A stretch of 64,000 nucleotides of DNA from NCBI RefSeq assembly GCF_037038585.1, contig NC_092520.1, forward strand, positions 61,834,001 through 61,898,000, in the 5' to 3' direction. This document shows positions 37,021-48,251 of this stretch, piece by piece. The notes under the pieces are model-generated. The model was not told where the DNA came from and did no database searches. It saw only the letters and a program-made list of their open reading frames with translations. Origin of the DNA: Patagioenas fasciata. Taxonomy: Eukaryota > Chordata > Aves > Columbiformes > Columbidae. How positions within the stretch are numbered: position 1 is the stretch's first letter; each line of letters starts with the position of its first letter. A program made the position numbers and the translations under genes.

Positions 37021-40000
37021 AAATAACAGAGTATGTGGACTGTAGAGCTTACTAGAGAAGAGGTGGGATGAAAGGTGAATTTCACGTTCTCCATCTCATT
37101 ACAAGGAGCCAAGATACTAGAAAACTAATGTTTAAGGCCCTGTAAGGGTAGATAGTGGTTTCTGCTTCCTCAGCTTGTGCTTGAGACATCCCATGCCTCA
37201 CAGGCCATGTGTTGGAGAATCTGGTGAAGTTGTATATTAGACATGTGGATGAAGGCAGTTTTTATCACACTGCAAACTGGGTGCTAAACAAAAATCTAAT
37301 TTATGTGGGAGACGTACAGCTGTGGCTGTATTCTTGTTGACTCCAAAAGTATATGAGGTTGTCTTGAAAGGGCAGAAATTCTCTATACTTGCCTGTTTGT
37401 CCTTGTCTTAGTGTGATAAGAAATAATTTAAATTTGTAAGTTGTAAATTGTTGATTTTATTTCTAAATCCTCTCACTCATCAGAGTACTGAAGAGCTATT
37501 TGGATTTTTAGTGCAAATCAAGCAATCAGTAGAATTAAGCTATTATGGAAATTTAACTTTCTCCATATTGAAACAATGATTCTACAAAAAGGTCATTACA
37601 TGCTGCATAATGGAAAGAATACAGAAGAAACTGCAGAGAATATGCCATTAAATATATGATTATGGAAGTTCATACTCAGCCATCTGAACAATTCCACTCT
37701 CTCACAAAACACAGGGTCAAGTAAATGCCATGTAGCCTTTCATAGCTCTCATCCAGAAGTCCAACACCTTAAGTGTAGTGCTGGGCTTCTGGTGGTGGCA
37801 GGACATCATCCTCTGATTTTTTTTTTTACTGAGTATGCTTGAATGTCATCTAGCCAAGTGCCATGAACTTCCCTGACACTGTTCAGCTTGTGAAGCCCGA
37901 TGGGATTATATTTTTGCACAGGGCTTTTGAAAACACTTATTTAAAAGCCTTCCACAAGCAGTGCTGCGTTTTGGCTGACAGGATAAAACCTGAATGCATT
38001 CAGTTAGTCAGATTTGAATCCAGTATTAGTTGAATATTTTAAATTTGACTGCTTCTTTGCTTATGGAACTTATTAGTTATTTCAACGTTTCCTGGTTTAC
38101 CCCCAGCTTCTTCTGATAGTCTCTTCTATATTTTCTATAAAATACCTACTTTATATTTTAATGTAAAATCCCTTTTCCAAAATCAGATAAAGTTTTACTG
38201 GAAAAAAAAAATACTGTACATGAACAGATTTACTGGTGGGAGTAGAAAGGAAGTCTTATGGAGCTGTAACTCTCTTTTTCCCTTCCCCATACACTTGGTA
38301 TGGCACATATCTGAAGTCATGTAAATCAGAGAGCAGTTGTGTAGTTATTTTGCCCTTGTTCTTTGCAGCTGCATCAGACTGTTTCAGCAAGTGAAGATGA
38401 AAGATCAAGATGTCATTAGCTTTAGAATTTAATAAAAGATCTTTATCTTTCATGGTTTTGGAAGAAATTAAAGCAGAATAAACAATTTCTTCCTCAAAGA
38501 AAGTAATTCTGTGGTCCCACTCAGTCTTGCTCAATATGATTTCCTCCTTTGAGACTGTATGAGAGGAAGCAGTAAAGGGCAGCTAGAGGTCAGGAGGGGA
38601 CAGTGGATAACAGTGTAAAGTATAAAGGGACATGTGGCCTAAAAGTAAAATGATTCTTCTCACTTTATAGAGAAAGTTATCAATATCTAGTAGTTTTAAG
38701 AAATTTTAAATAGAAGTCTTTTATATGGAAGCAGTGGGTTTCTATTTGAATATGTCTTCACTTGCAGTTTGCAGAGGCGGCTGAATGTGCAGTCAGTGCA
38801 GGAGGGACCTTCCAGAGAGTGTGTCCTACTGCTTTATAGCCTTTCATCATTGCTGACTGAGCTAGGATAGAACTAATCTAGGTGAAGATTCTTAATGAGT
38901 TGCTGAACACCAGATGGCAACACTCAGGGGGAAACTGTAGAAATATTAGTCTTTCTACTTCAAGACTGGGAAAAAAAGGATGAAGCTAGCCTAGTGGTGC
39001 AGCACTAAAGGTGGTCCAAGCAGATATAGGAACAGGAACCTAACTGGATACAGCAGCTTTGGAACGCATTTTGCCTTTGAGTGCTATCATGAGGGTAATG
39101 AGATAGCCTAGTAAAGAAATGAGGATAATATAAAGAGAAAAGGAAAACCATCAAAAGCTTCAATTGACAGAAGAGATAACCAGTGAAACAGAATTTGCAG
39201 TTCACGGTACAAAGAATGCTAAATCATGGTATGAATCAGAGCCTTTTTACACATGAAGTAGCCACAGAAAATAAAACCTATCTTCATACATAGGAAAGTG
39301 ATTTTGCTGAAGGGTCTGTACATGCTTATTGGATGCCTAGAAATCACTGAGAACTCTGTGGACAATAGTGGGAGAACTGAATCTTTCTGGCCAAGACCTC
39401 ACAAAGAAAAGGACTGCTTTCTAGTAGAAACATCATCGTGAAGTGTAGAAACTGGCTAACAGTAGCACTACTCAATACTAATTTTAGATGGTAGAGCATA
39501 TAGCATATTTACAAGAAGAGGACAGAACTTAGAAGATTAATCTTATTAAAGAAGGGGAAAGAGGATGTGAACACTAAGCAAGAGATTTAGTTGCCAGTAA
39601 AAATTAGGGGTTGTTAGCCTGGACTGTGAGTTGGGTGCCTGGCTGTTCTTTAATACATTTCACAGATGGGAATAAGAGGAGATGTGATTTTAAACAACAA
39701 AACCAAAACACCTACATGCACACACACCCCACATCCAAGTGATGGTGGAAAGTACCTGGATTTTGATTTTGGAAAACATTTGGGGCTGGGAGGAGACTTA
39801 TACACCAGTGCTAGCAGTCAACATCGCTGCGTATTTGATGTCCTTAGCATTAGATTGTTTCCAGAAAATAAAAATTCCAAGAAGTAAAGGAGAGTTAGAC
39901 CTGTTGGGAAAAATAACACACTCATTTTTGGCTGGAGCGCATCAGGACAGCTATGCCAAGAGGTGGGCTACATGAACAAAGATGGAAAATTCTGGATCAG

Positions 40001-40419
40001 CTTCACTGTAATTCTCTTGATCCCCAGCGAAAGAGGATGAAGGAATGACAAGATAATGAAAATCAACATCTTGCTTTTGATCTTCAGTAAACATAGTTTT
40101 GTGCTATGAAGAAGATGGTCTGGAAGTGTTCCACCACGGGGGGATATTTGTAGAAGGTGAGATTCATTGTTTATGCCAGGTGGCCTCTGCTTGCATCAGT
40201 GACACAATTACCTTGTGAGTCCCTCTTGCAGACTATCTAGGGAATATGAGGAGAACTGTTAGATAAATTAGAGATGTGAAGAGCTGCCTTGTAGTTAAGC
40301 ACTTTGTAGCAAAAAGACAACAGTCTAGCTGTGAAGAGAGAAAGTATGGGAGTACTGGGTTTTCTTTAGGATTGGTCTCGCAATGTGATTTTATTTAGAG
40401 TTTTCAATTATAAGCTTGG

Positions 40420-40870
40420 GAGGAAAAATAAGAGTATGGTAATGAAATATGCTGATGACAAAGCTGTGATACTTTAGCAGTTTATGCGAGGATTAGAATG
40501 TCATGCAGAAAGGACAGGGTATTTTTGAAGATTTCAGTAATAAAAATGGGTTGAAATTTAAGTGTATGAATTCCAAGGTTGTGTTCTGAGTTATGAGTAG
40601 CAGGCATTTCTGTTATATGCTTGGGAATAACCAAAAATAAGGAAAAAGACCTGGGAGCTTTAGTCAAGTGTAAGATGATTATATGCTACAAATACCTAGC
40701 TGCCAATAGGGAAAAGAAATTGTTGGATTTGTCAGAATGAAGATGTTACCAGCAGAAAGGGAGAAGTGTTGTTGTCACTGTACAAGGAGTGACAGCCTGC
40801 AGGTAGCTATATACAGCCACATTCAAGAATGGTAAATTGTACCAAGGAAAACTGCAAAGATAAACAGGGG
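40420..40870 (+). mobile_element. Decayed CR1 ORF2 fragment (reverse transcriptase, motif C region)
   Basis: TAT GCT GAT GAC (40448-40459) gives Tyr-Ala-Asp-Asp, the reverse-transcriptase catalytic box. Downstream, in CR1 order, come GGGAATAACC, AAAAAGACCTGGGAGCTTTA, an AGTGACAGCCTGCAGG-like segment and CAGCCACATTCAAGA. Stops and indels break the frame throughout. Limits and family are from remembered CR1 structure, so this is an inference. Confidence 0.6.
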
Positions 40871-41622
40871 AATAGAAAGCCTAAAAATAATATGTTTAAC
40901 TTAAAACAAACAAACACAAACCCAAAAACAGAGAGGTGGTAAAAATTATGCAAATAAATCAGGTAGAGGAGGAGGTAAAAAGAGCTACTGAAGTTTGAAG
41001 TTACTGCTGGCATTAAACAAATGATTATGAAATGTCCAGGAAAAAACTTAACAGAAATTAAAAGAACTTTTCTGAGTGTTAGGAGACATAGGTTGGAAAA
41101 GAGCATTCTATGCGGAATAATAGGGGACAAAAAAAGCCCCCAAACCGAATTGGCTTTAAAATTGAACTTAAAGTTGTGAATGAGATTATACGTTACATGT
41201 TTACTTGTTTTACCAAAGTAATGCCTCAGGAGATCCATTCTAATATTACATCCCTACATTACATCTGTTCAGAAGCCCGTGTAGATCTAATTATTTCTGT
41301 TGTTTGCTTAAAATAACAAAGAAACGTATGGAGGATATTAAAAAATATACTTTTGTGAACAACAGCAAATGAAGTTATGTGGTGGATATTTGATGCCTGT
41401 CAGATTGTGGCTAAATTTCTATGGCCTGAAAACAGGCAGGAGAAAAGTTTATGGAAGAATATAAATTCAGAAGGAGAAGTTAGACATATTAACGACCAGA
41501 AAAATGCTAGTGTTTTGCAAGAGTTTGAATTTGTTTTTTTAATTTACTGTTTTCAGGTATTTGAAAAGAAAATGCACGCCAGGCAAGCAGTATGAAATCA
41601 AGGCAAAAAAGTAATAAAAGAC

Positions 41623-41638
41623 TTTTTTTTTTTTTTTT
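41623..41638. repeat. Poly-T run (16)
   Basis: Uninterrupted T run following GTAATAAAAGAC; no retroelement body recognised next to it. Confidence 0.8.
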
Positions 41639-44600
41639 CCTGAAGAAAAGAAACCCCAGGGCCGTCAAAGATCATATGTATAGTCAATGGTACTGACTTG
41701 AGAATGGTATTTAGATCTGTAATTAATTGTGTGCCTCAGCAGCATACGTAAGAGAAACTGCAAACTGCTTCATAAACATGAATACTCTTGAAATAAGAGG
41801 TATGAAAATGCCAACATATGAGAAATACACCAGTGAAGGAACTTGATTAATCAGGGAAATAATTAAAAGAACTGCAAAGAGAAAAGAAAAGCACTATAAA
41901 ACAATCTTCTGGTGACATTTACTTGAAATTATTTAACAGTTCCTTATGAGTTCCTCCATTGATGGAGCAGCTGCTCAGACTGAGTTAAGAAAGAATTCTG
42001 GGGTTACAGAGCTGGCACCCCACCTGAAGTTCACTCACTGCATCACTCATAGGCGAGATGGGAATTTCCTAGCCAAATTTCAATAAAAAACTTGGTTTGA
42101 TTGGTAGATGGGGTTAAAAAATGAGTATCATAATTTAATAAGCACCACCAACAATGTGTGTTTTCCATTTGGATCTGTATATCTCTGTGAGCTATCTTTT
42201 CCATCTATGACAGACATTAAAACCAAGTGTTGAAGTAAACTGAACATAGAACCAGACCTTTGAATCACAGTATCATAAAGTGTTAAATCAATTTTCTTTA
42301 AATGAAGCATATTCAATCACATTGTTCTCATCTCAAGATATTAGTATTAATAGAGCAAAAATGTTTTTATACTATTAATAAATAGAAATTATTTCGAATA
42401 TTCTTTATTTTATCTTTATCTCAGTAATTTTTGTTTTATATTTTTGTATATGTTTTATAATGTACATAATAAGTTAGTACAGTGGTACATGTTTAGAATT
42501 TATAAACAAATATACATATATCTGGAGATCAGCCAGCTGTAAATCTACTAAAAATTGTATGTTAGTTTCTCTTTTGAAGTCTAGAAAGGGGAGTCAGCAG
42601 GGAAAAAACGTGGTTTTAGCAGCTTAGTGGGTTGAACAATGTGTTTGCAATGATTTTCAGTGTGCCATTGGTGTTAGATCTAATGATGCAGGACATATGT
42701 ATATACTGTATTTCCTGTGACGGGGACATTTGCCTACCCAGATCCATGTCACTGCCCCCCAGTTGTAAGGAAAGATTGCATTTGCTTTTTTGTTTAGGCG
42801 CTCCTGGAAACTGTGGAATGTTCAACACAGATGAAACTCCTTCAGTTATTTTTTCTCTTACCTTCTTTCTATAATTAATTACCTTATTTCCGTAATTAGC
42901 CGTAATAAGCTGCAAACATACATCTGATCTTTTGAGGCTTCTCTCCATCAGCCTTTTCTTGAGGCTAAGAAAAATTAGTATCTCACAGCAAATGACTGAA
43001 CCTTGCAGCATCTTCAAATTTTTAGTTAAACACAGCTATGACAAGGACGGTAGATGTGATTCCCAGACTTCAGGGGGATCTTGTCAGCTGCTGTCTTCTG
43101 GAAAATAAAATAATAATTAAAAAAAGTATTCTTTGAGGCAAGTTGATACCATGTTATTTTTTTGGATAGAACTGTCCTGCAATGCTCAAAAAACCCTCAC
43201 ACAAACACCCTCCCTCCTTAGTCTTATACGGCTTTTTGTGTGTTTTCATTTGGGAAACATTGGAATGAAATATCACAATGACATAGTTTGTAATGCATAA
43301 TTTAGAAGGTCTTGGGGGCATGAACCTATAAAAAAAACCCCATCAAATAAATCTTCATGAATTCTCAAAGTTCTGAGTGAGCTAGTAGGGGAAAATGCAG
43401 CATGACTAGAATTTATCAAAAATTCAAGGGCAACTTGTCTTGATATGCCACCAGAAAGATTGATGTGTAATTGAAAAAAAAAAACTGCTGCAGGAAAAAC
43501 TGGCTCACATATTGAAAACAGATGGTTTAGGTAAATTATAACAGTGCAGGGTTAGTAGAGGTAATAAATGAGGTGACATGAGGGTCAGTAAAAAGTTCAT
43601 GTTTGCACATGGTTTCTGAAGACTTTTCAATTAGAATAGGAAAGGTGGAGAAAAACATTGACTTCCCAAGTGTAGAATAATCGGTGTGGACTGTGTGCAA
43701 AAAAAGTAGGTAATTCAGTTCAGCGCAGAACAAAGTAAGATAATGAGACTGGGATGTATAATGAAGTGCAGGAGTTAAGGACATGAACTGCAAAATAGTA
43801 AGAAGTTGGATGTAGTTTATTTTTTGTTTTTGATAATGAGATTGAGCAAGATGTGGTTTCTGTCTGCAGGGCCAAAAAGCTAAAAGGATGCTGGAAAATG
43901 TGTTTCAAAGCTGGAATATGAAAGCACAGGAAAAAGTGGCTTCTTATATGATTTCTGAATAACAGCTGTATCTTCAGCTATGTAAAAATCAAAGTTTATC
44001 AAATCAGACTTGCATTCATTTCAAATGACTCTCATTAGAAACTATGATATATTGCAAACTTTTAAAACAGAGTAAATAACATTTTTCCAAAATGTTAAAA
44101 GATGGAAAGTATTTGTTGAATTAAAATAAATACTGCAGATTACTGATATTGCATTTCTTGGGAAAAAGGATATTCATAAAAATTATGAGAATATTGGAGG
44201 TTGGGAAAATGTATTTGTTGGGATGAAGACCAGAGAGTGATTATGGACAAATGTTGTGCAAGGTGATTGATAGGAAGATGATAGGTGCCTGTCAGCTCAT
44301 CATTTATTGCTGAGATTACGCTGTGTGAACACTGATAAAAAAAAGTCTGTCTAATAAAACATGTAGATAAATCCTTGATTTGTTTCAACTTTCTGTAAAA
44401 TTCTAACACTTTTCCAATAAATGCATTAATTGATTGAGAGGATTTTTTTGCAAATAAACCTGGAATCTCATGTTTGATTAATTTATAAATGTGGGCTGTG
44501 GCTATGCTTGTATTGCGAGGAGTTATAAGTGTATGTTTTCCTTTTCCTATAAACGATGAGGAAGTTTGTCATGCGGTGTGTTTTTCCCTCATGGTTGTTT

Positions 44601-45738
44601 CAGGGTACTTCAGTCCCACACAGGAAGTTGCTACTTTTTACAGCTGGTAGTTTTTGATATCTGCTGCACGTTATCCATTATCCAAGCAAAGGAAAATAAC
44701 AGGTTAATCTGCTTGTCTGGCAAGTTCTCTAATTACACGCTGGTGTTCTGAGAAGCCAGGTCTTCTGTATTGAGATGACTGGCATACTAAATTTCCTAAA
44801 TACATTTGGTATTTCACACGATGCCTTGTTTGTAGAGTGTATAGATTTAATTACTAATCAGCAGGACAGCGTCACCCTGAGTGCAGATTAAGCTGCTATG
44901 CAGTCCCTTCCCTGTACACTGGGAATATGTTGATGTTATCAATCAAAACAATGAATCTGTCTCATAACAAAAATGGAAATTAACTGAGTTAAATTAGCAG
45001 GTTTGTACTCTTAGTTGCTTGTGTGAAATGAATGGATTTATCTTTGCAGAAACTATATGCTGTGCACAGCTATAATTTATTATGTACCGTTTAATCTCAT
45101 GCTTTTTATACCAAATACATGTAGTACAGAATTTTCTTTATTTTCACTGTACATGTATATGCATTAATGTAGACTTCCACTTTTTCTCTGCTTTAGTAAA
45201 ATGATAATATTTAATGTCATGCCTGAAGTAGTGCTGTTTATTTCCATGTGCCATTTGAAGCTTACTTAGTTGATATATATATACACATGTATCTCTATTT
45301 GTCTGTGTGTACATAATCTCAAGATGGAATGGATATTGAAAATCAGAACATTAAGCATCTGTATTTTCCAAGCTGCATAAATACATTAATGGATATGACA
45401 GTGCGCATAGATGGGAAGATTGGCTTCCCATACAACAAGTAAGGAGAAGACCATCATGTTTAACAGGGTCTTCACGTTTGCCCCTATTTAAATTTTCCAC
45501 CATTTATGTTATTTAAATTGAGCCTGGAAGCTACCAGCTCCTCAAAATCAGCTTCCAGTCTTTACTGAGCCATCACAATCAGCTTCCTTCATGTGCTGGT
45601 TTTGTTTGTTCTGCCTTCAGCAGTGGTGGGTCAGGAGCGGAAACCCTTTGAGTGAAGCTACGAGGCAGAACTCTGTGCAGCTGTTTTGTTTGGAGTGTAT
45701 GTATATATGCAGATATCTAGATATGCATATATATCTAT

Positions 45739-45751
45739 ACACACACACACA
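45739..45751. repeat. Short (AC)n microsatellite after an (AT)-rich tract
   Basis: About six AC units preceded by ATATGCATATATATCTAT. Confidence 0.75.
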
Positions 45752-46059
45752 TGGAACTCAGTAGGAAACATATTAGTAAAAGTAATACTTGCTGACTTAT
45801 TTTCCTCCTTGCACCTTGTAGTTAGCAGTACCATTGTTGATAGTCAGAGGAGTCCTGTCGCCATTTTGCCTACAATAAAATTGGGCCTTACTGGCTGTCC
45901 AGTGTTGTACACAAATGACAATTCTTACTAACCCCAGGGAGTGATCTTTTCATCTCCTAAAATATGAGATTGGGTTGACCGTATGTAATTACAAGCTTTA
46001 TTAATAGTTACAAAGTAACTTTTAATACTAAGTGTAGTGTCAGATTTAAAGACTTTTTG

Positions 46060-46220
46060 ACAGAGAATTCCAAAGGCTAATTCCTTGCTGTGTGAAGGAG
46101 AATTTAATTCTATTTGTTCTTAAAATAAAAGGCAATGATTTCATAAAGTGACCTTTTGTTGCAGTATTATGAGACAGGGACTGATCATTTTTTCTGCAGG
46201 CCTGTCATAATTTTTAATGA
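46060..46220 (-). mobile_element. Probable ancient amniote CR1-type fragment
   Basis: The blocks AATTCCAAAGGCTAATTCC, GCTGTGTGAAGGAGAATTTA, TTATGAGACAGGGACTGATC and CCTGTCATAATTTTT occur in the order I remember for the antisense 3' region of an old CR1 lineage common in turtles and crocodilians. Divergence is high. Assignment is from memory and needs a library search. Confidence 0.45.
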
Positions 46221-46263
46221 TTACAATTAAAATAAAAATGAGAAGAAAGTATGCTCCTATACT

Positions 46264-46387
46264 CTTATCAGAGGCATTCAGTGCTTGAATAATTTCATTT
46301 TTTCTATAAGCTCTGAGACTGCTGGGGAGTGTGCAAGTCCCATGTGCACAAGCAGATGGGGAAATTTTAGTCTTTAGTCATCAATGC
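46264..46387. repeat. Unidentified direct repeat, copy A
   Basis: Shares an ordered series of words with copy B at 48109-48251: TTATCAGAGGCATTCAGTGC here against TTATCAGAAGTGTTCAGTAC there, then TGCACAAGCAGATGGGGAA against TGCACAAACAGATGGGAGAA, then GTCTTTAG and TCATCAATGCT against TCATCAGTGCT. The gaps between words differ slightly. The family is unknown to me. Confidence 0.6.
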
Positions 46388-46974
46388 TCTTTGAAGGCTC
46401 CCTTCTAATTCCCTTTTCTTGCCAAATAATTTGAGAGTTGGCAATATCAAGTCAAATACCCATCCTCCTGTACTTCAACCACCCTTTTTGTTGACCTCGT
46501 TCTCATCTTTTACATTTTTGCTGCAGTGGCTTAAAAATAGAACTGAATGCTGTTCTCAACAAAGAGAACTTTTCCTTGTGGTATAATATCAAGCAAATAG
46601 ATTTTGCTTTTTTTTTTTTTATTGTCACTTCTTTAGTTTTCCTCAGCTTTCAGTATAAATACTAAATTACAGTGAGAAAATATATTCTGAGATTTATTCT
46701 CAACTTTTGCTTACCTTCAAAGAAAATTATTTCATTAAAAGAGTTAAAATATGTCTTAGCTTACTATTGCAACATTCAAATGTGTCCATCTAATTCATAT
46801 AATTATCCTAATTAAACTCTCTTTTTTTTCACATGCTAAACAAAAAGAAGGAGCTTCTTCATGCTTTTAGCACCCTCCTGATATTTTTAGTGCCTCATCT
46901 TTTTGCCTTTTTTTTTCTGAAAAGCCCTCGCTAAAACTGCGCAACAAGTATTTTGACCCAAGAGGTACTCCCAT

Positions 46975-46997
46975 GAAGAAAGAAAGAAAGAAAGAAA
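46975..46997. repeat. (GAAA)n tetranucleotide repeat
   Basis: GAAG followed by five AAAG units. Confidence 0.8.
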
Positions 46998-47086
46998 TAC
47001 ATATATTGTTCTTTTGTATGTCATGCTTATCTTTAGAGATGAGAATCATGGATATAAAGTTGTTCACTGGCCACTCTTTAATACAC

Positions 47087-47106
47087 TTTTTTTTTTTTTT
47101 TTTTTT
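47087..47106. repeat. Poly-T run (20)
   Basis: Twenty uninterrupted T between ATACAC and AATACATGG. Confidence 0.85.
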
Positions 47107-48108
47107 AATACATGGCAATTTTTTGGCTAGTAGAATATAGAAATGTTGATTACTTTAACACAGGAGCATATCTTGAGAGCAAGATCGGTTCCTGTAATTT
47201 CTGTTTGAATAAAGCTTATGTGCAGAGACTGAAGAATTGGATGTTTATGTTCATGACTATGTGGGAGCCCTAATACTGGACTTGAACGTGTTCTGTCCGT
47301 GGTCCAAGCTTGTTGATGGAAATGAGTGTCACACCTAAAGCCCTGTAGCTTTGTTTGCCCTACACTGTGCCTAAGCTGAAGTGTTCCATCCCTGACCTGA
47401 CATCTAGCCAACAAGAGCAAGAAAAAAGATGTAGTTATGGCCTCTTTCCTCATAAATTTAAAACCAGCAGTGATTACACATCAAGAAGACATACCGAGGC
47501 TGATTGAATTAGTGTTTAAATTGTATGGCAAAATTTTGTCATGCATTCAAGCTACAGATTTTGAGTACATTGAGAATGATTTGATGGAAGTTGTTGGAAA
47601 AATGCAGAATGAAGTATGGAAGTAAAGAAACAAATGGATATAACAAAAATAATTCTGTCCTTCCAATTTCTATTCAAACCAACTTGATGGTTCTGTTTTC
47701 AGAGATTTAGGTTGGAGAAGAGAGGAAATATAAATAATCCCTTGAGATAAAGCTAAGTCAAGGAAACCAGACTCTATTTAGTTTAGAAATTAAGACCTTA
47801 AATTCTAAGAAAATTTGGTGGTATATGCTAGGAGTCAGAATGTGAGGAACAACCATAAAAGATTACTTGCCAGCTAATTAAGATCTGAGTAAGTATCTGT
47901 ATGCATTTAGAATGAATAGAATGTTCACAAATCCTCATAAATACGGTAGTGCTAGGGCATGGAAATAGTGATAACTTGAGAAATGCACTGTATTTTTTTG
48001 TTTGATAGTTCTGGGTTAGTAGATTTTAATTTTTCATCACCTAACTGTATGCTTACATGTATTTTTACTTCATAAGATGTTATTGAAAACATACTATATT
48101 TTTGCAGT

Positions 48109-48251
48109 GTTATCAGAAGTGTTCAGTACTGGAACTGAGTGGGATTTTATTTGCCTTTTACATGCCTTCCAGCTGATGGGCGGAATTTAGGTCCCCATGG
48201 TGCACAAACAGATGGGAGAATGTTGGTCTTTAGTTTTCAGTCATCAGTGCT
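48109..48251. repeat. Unidentified direct repeat, copy B
   Basis: Partner of copy A, same orientation, about 1.85 kb downstream. It keeps the order of the matching words but is about 20 bases longer, mainly from an extra TTTTCAG-like insertion before TCATCAGTGCT and a longer middle part. Confidence 0.6.

Noticed and set aside
40807..41238. 143-codon minus-strand frame rich in Phe and Leu
   Set aside because: Typical of AT-rich noncoding DNA read on one strand, and it overlaps a CR1 relic.
47437..47625. 62-codon plus-strand frame that looks protein-like
   Set aside because: Amino-acid composition is plausible, but no family is recognised, flanking splice sites are poor, and it does not fit the MYO16 frame between exons c and d.
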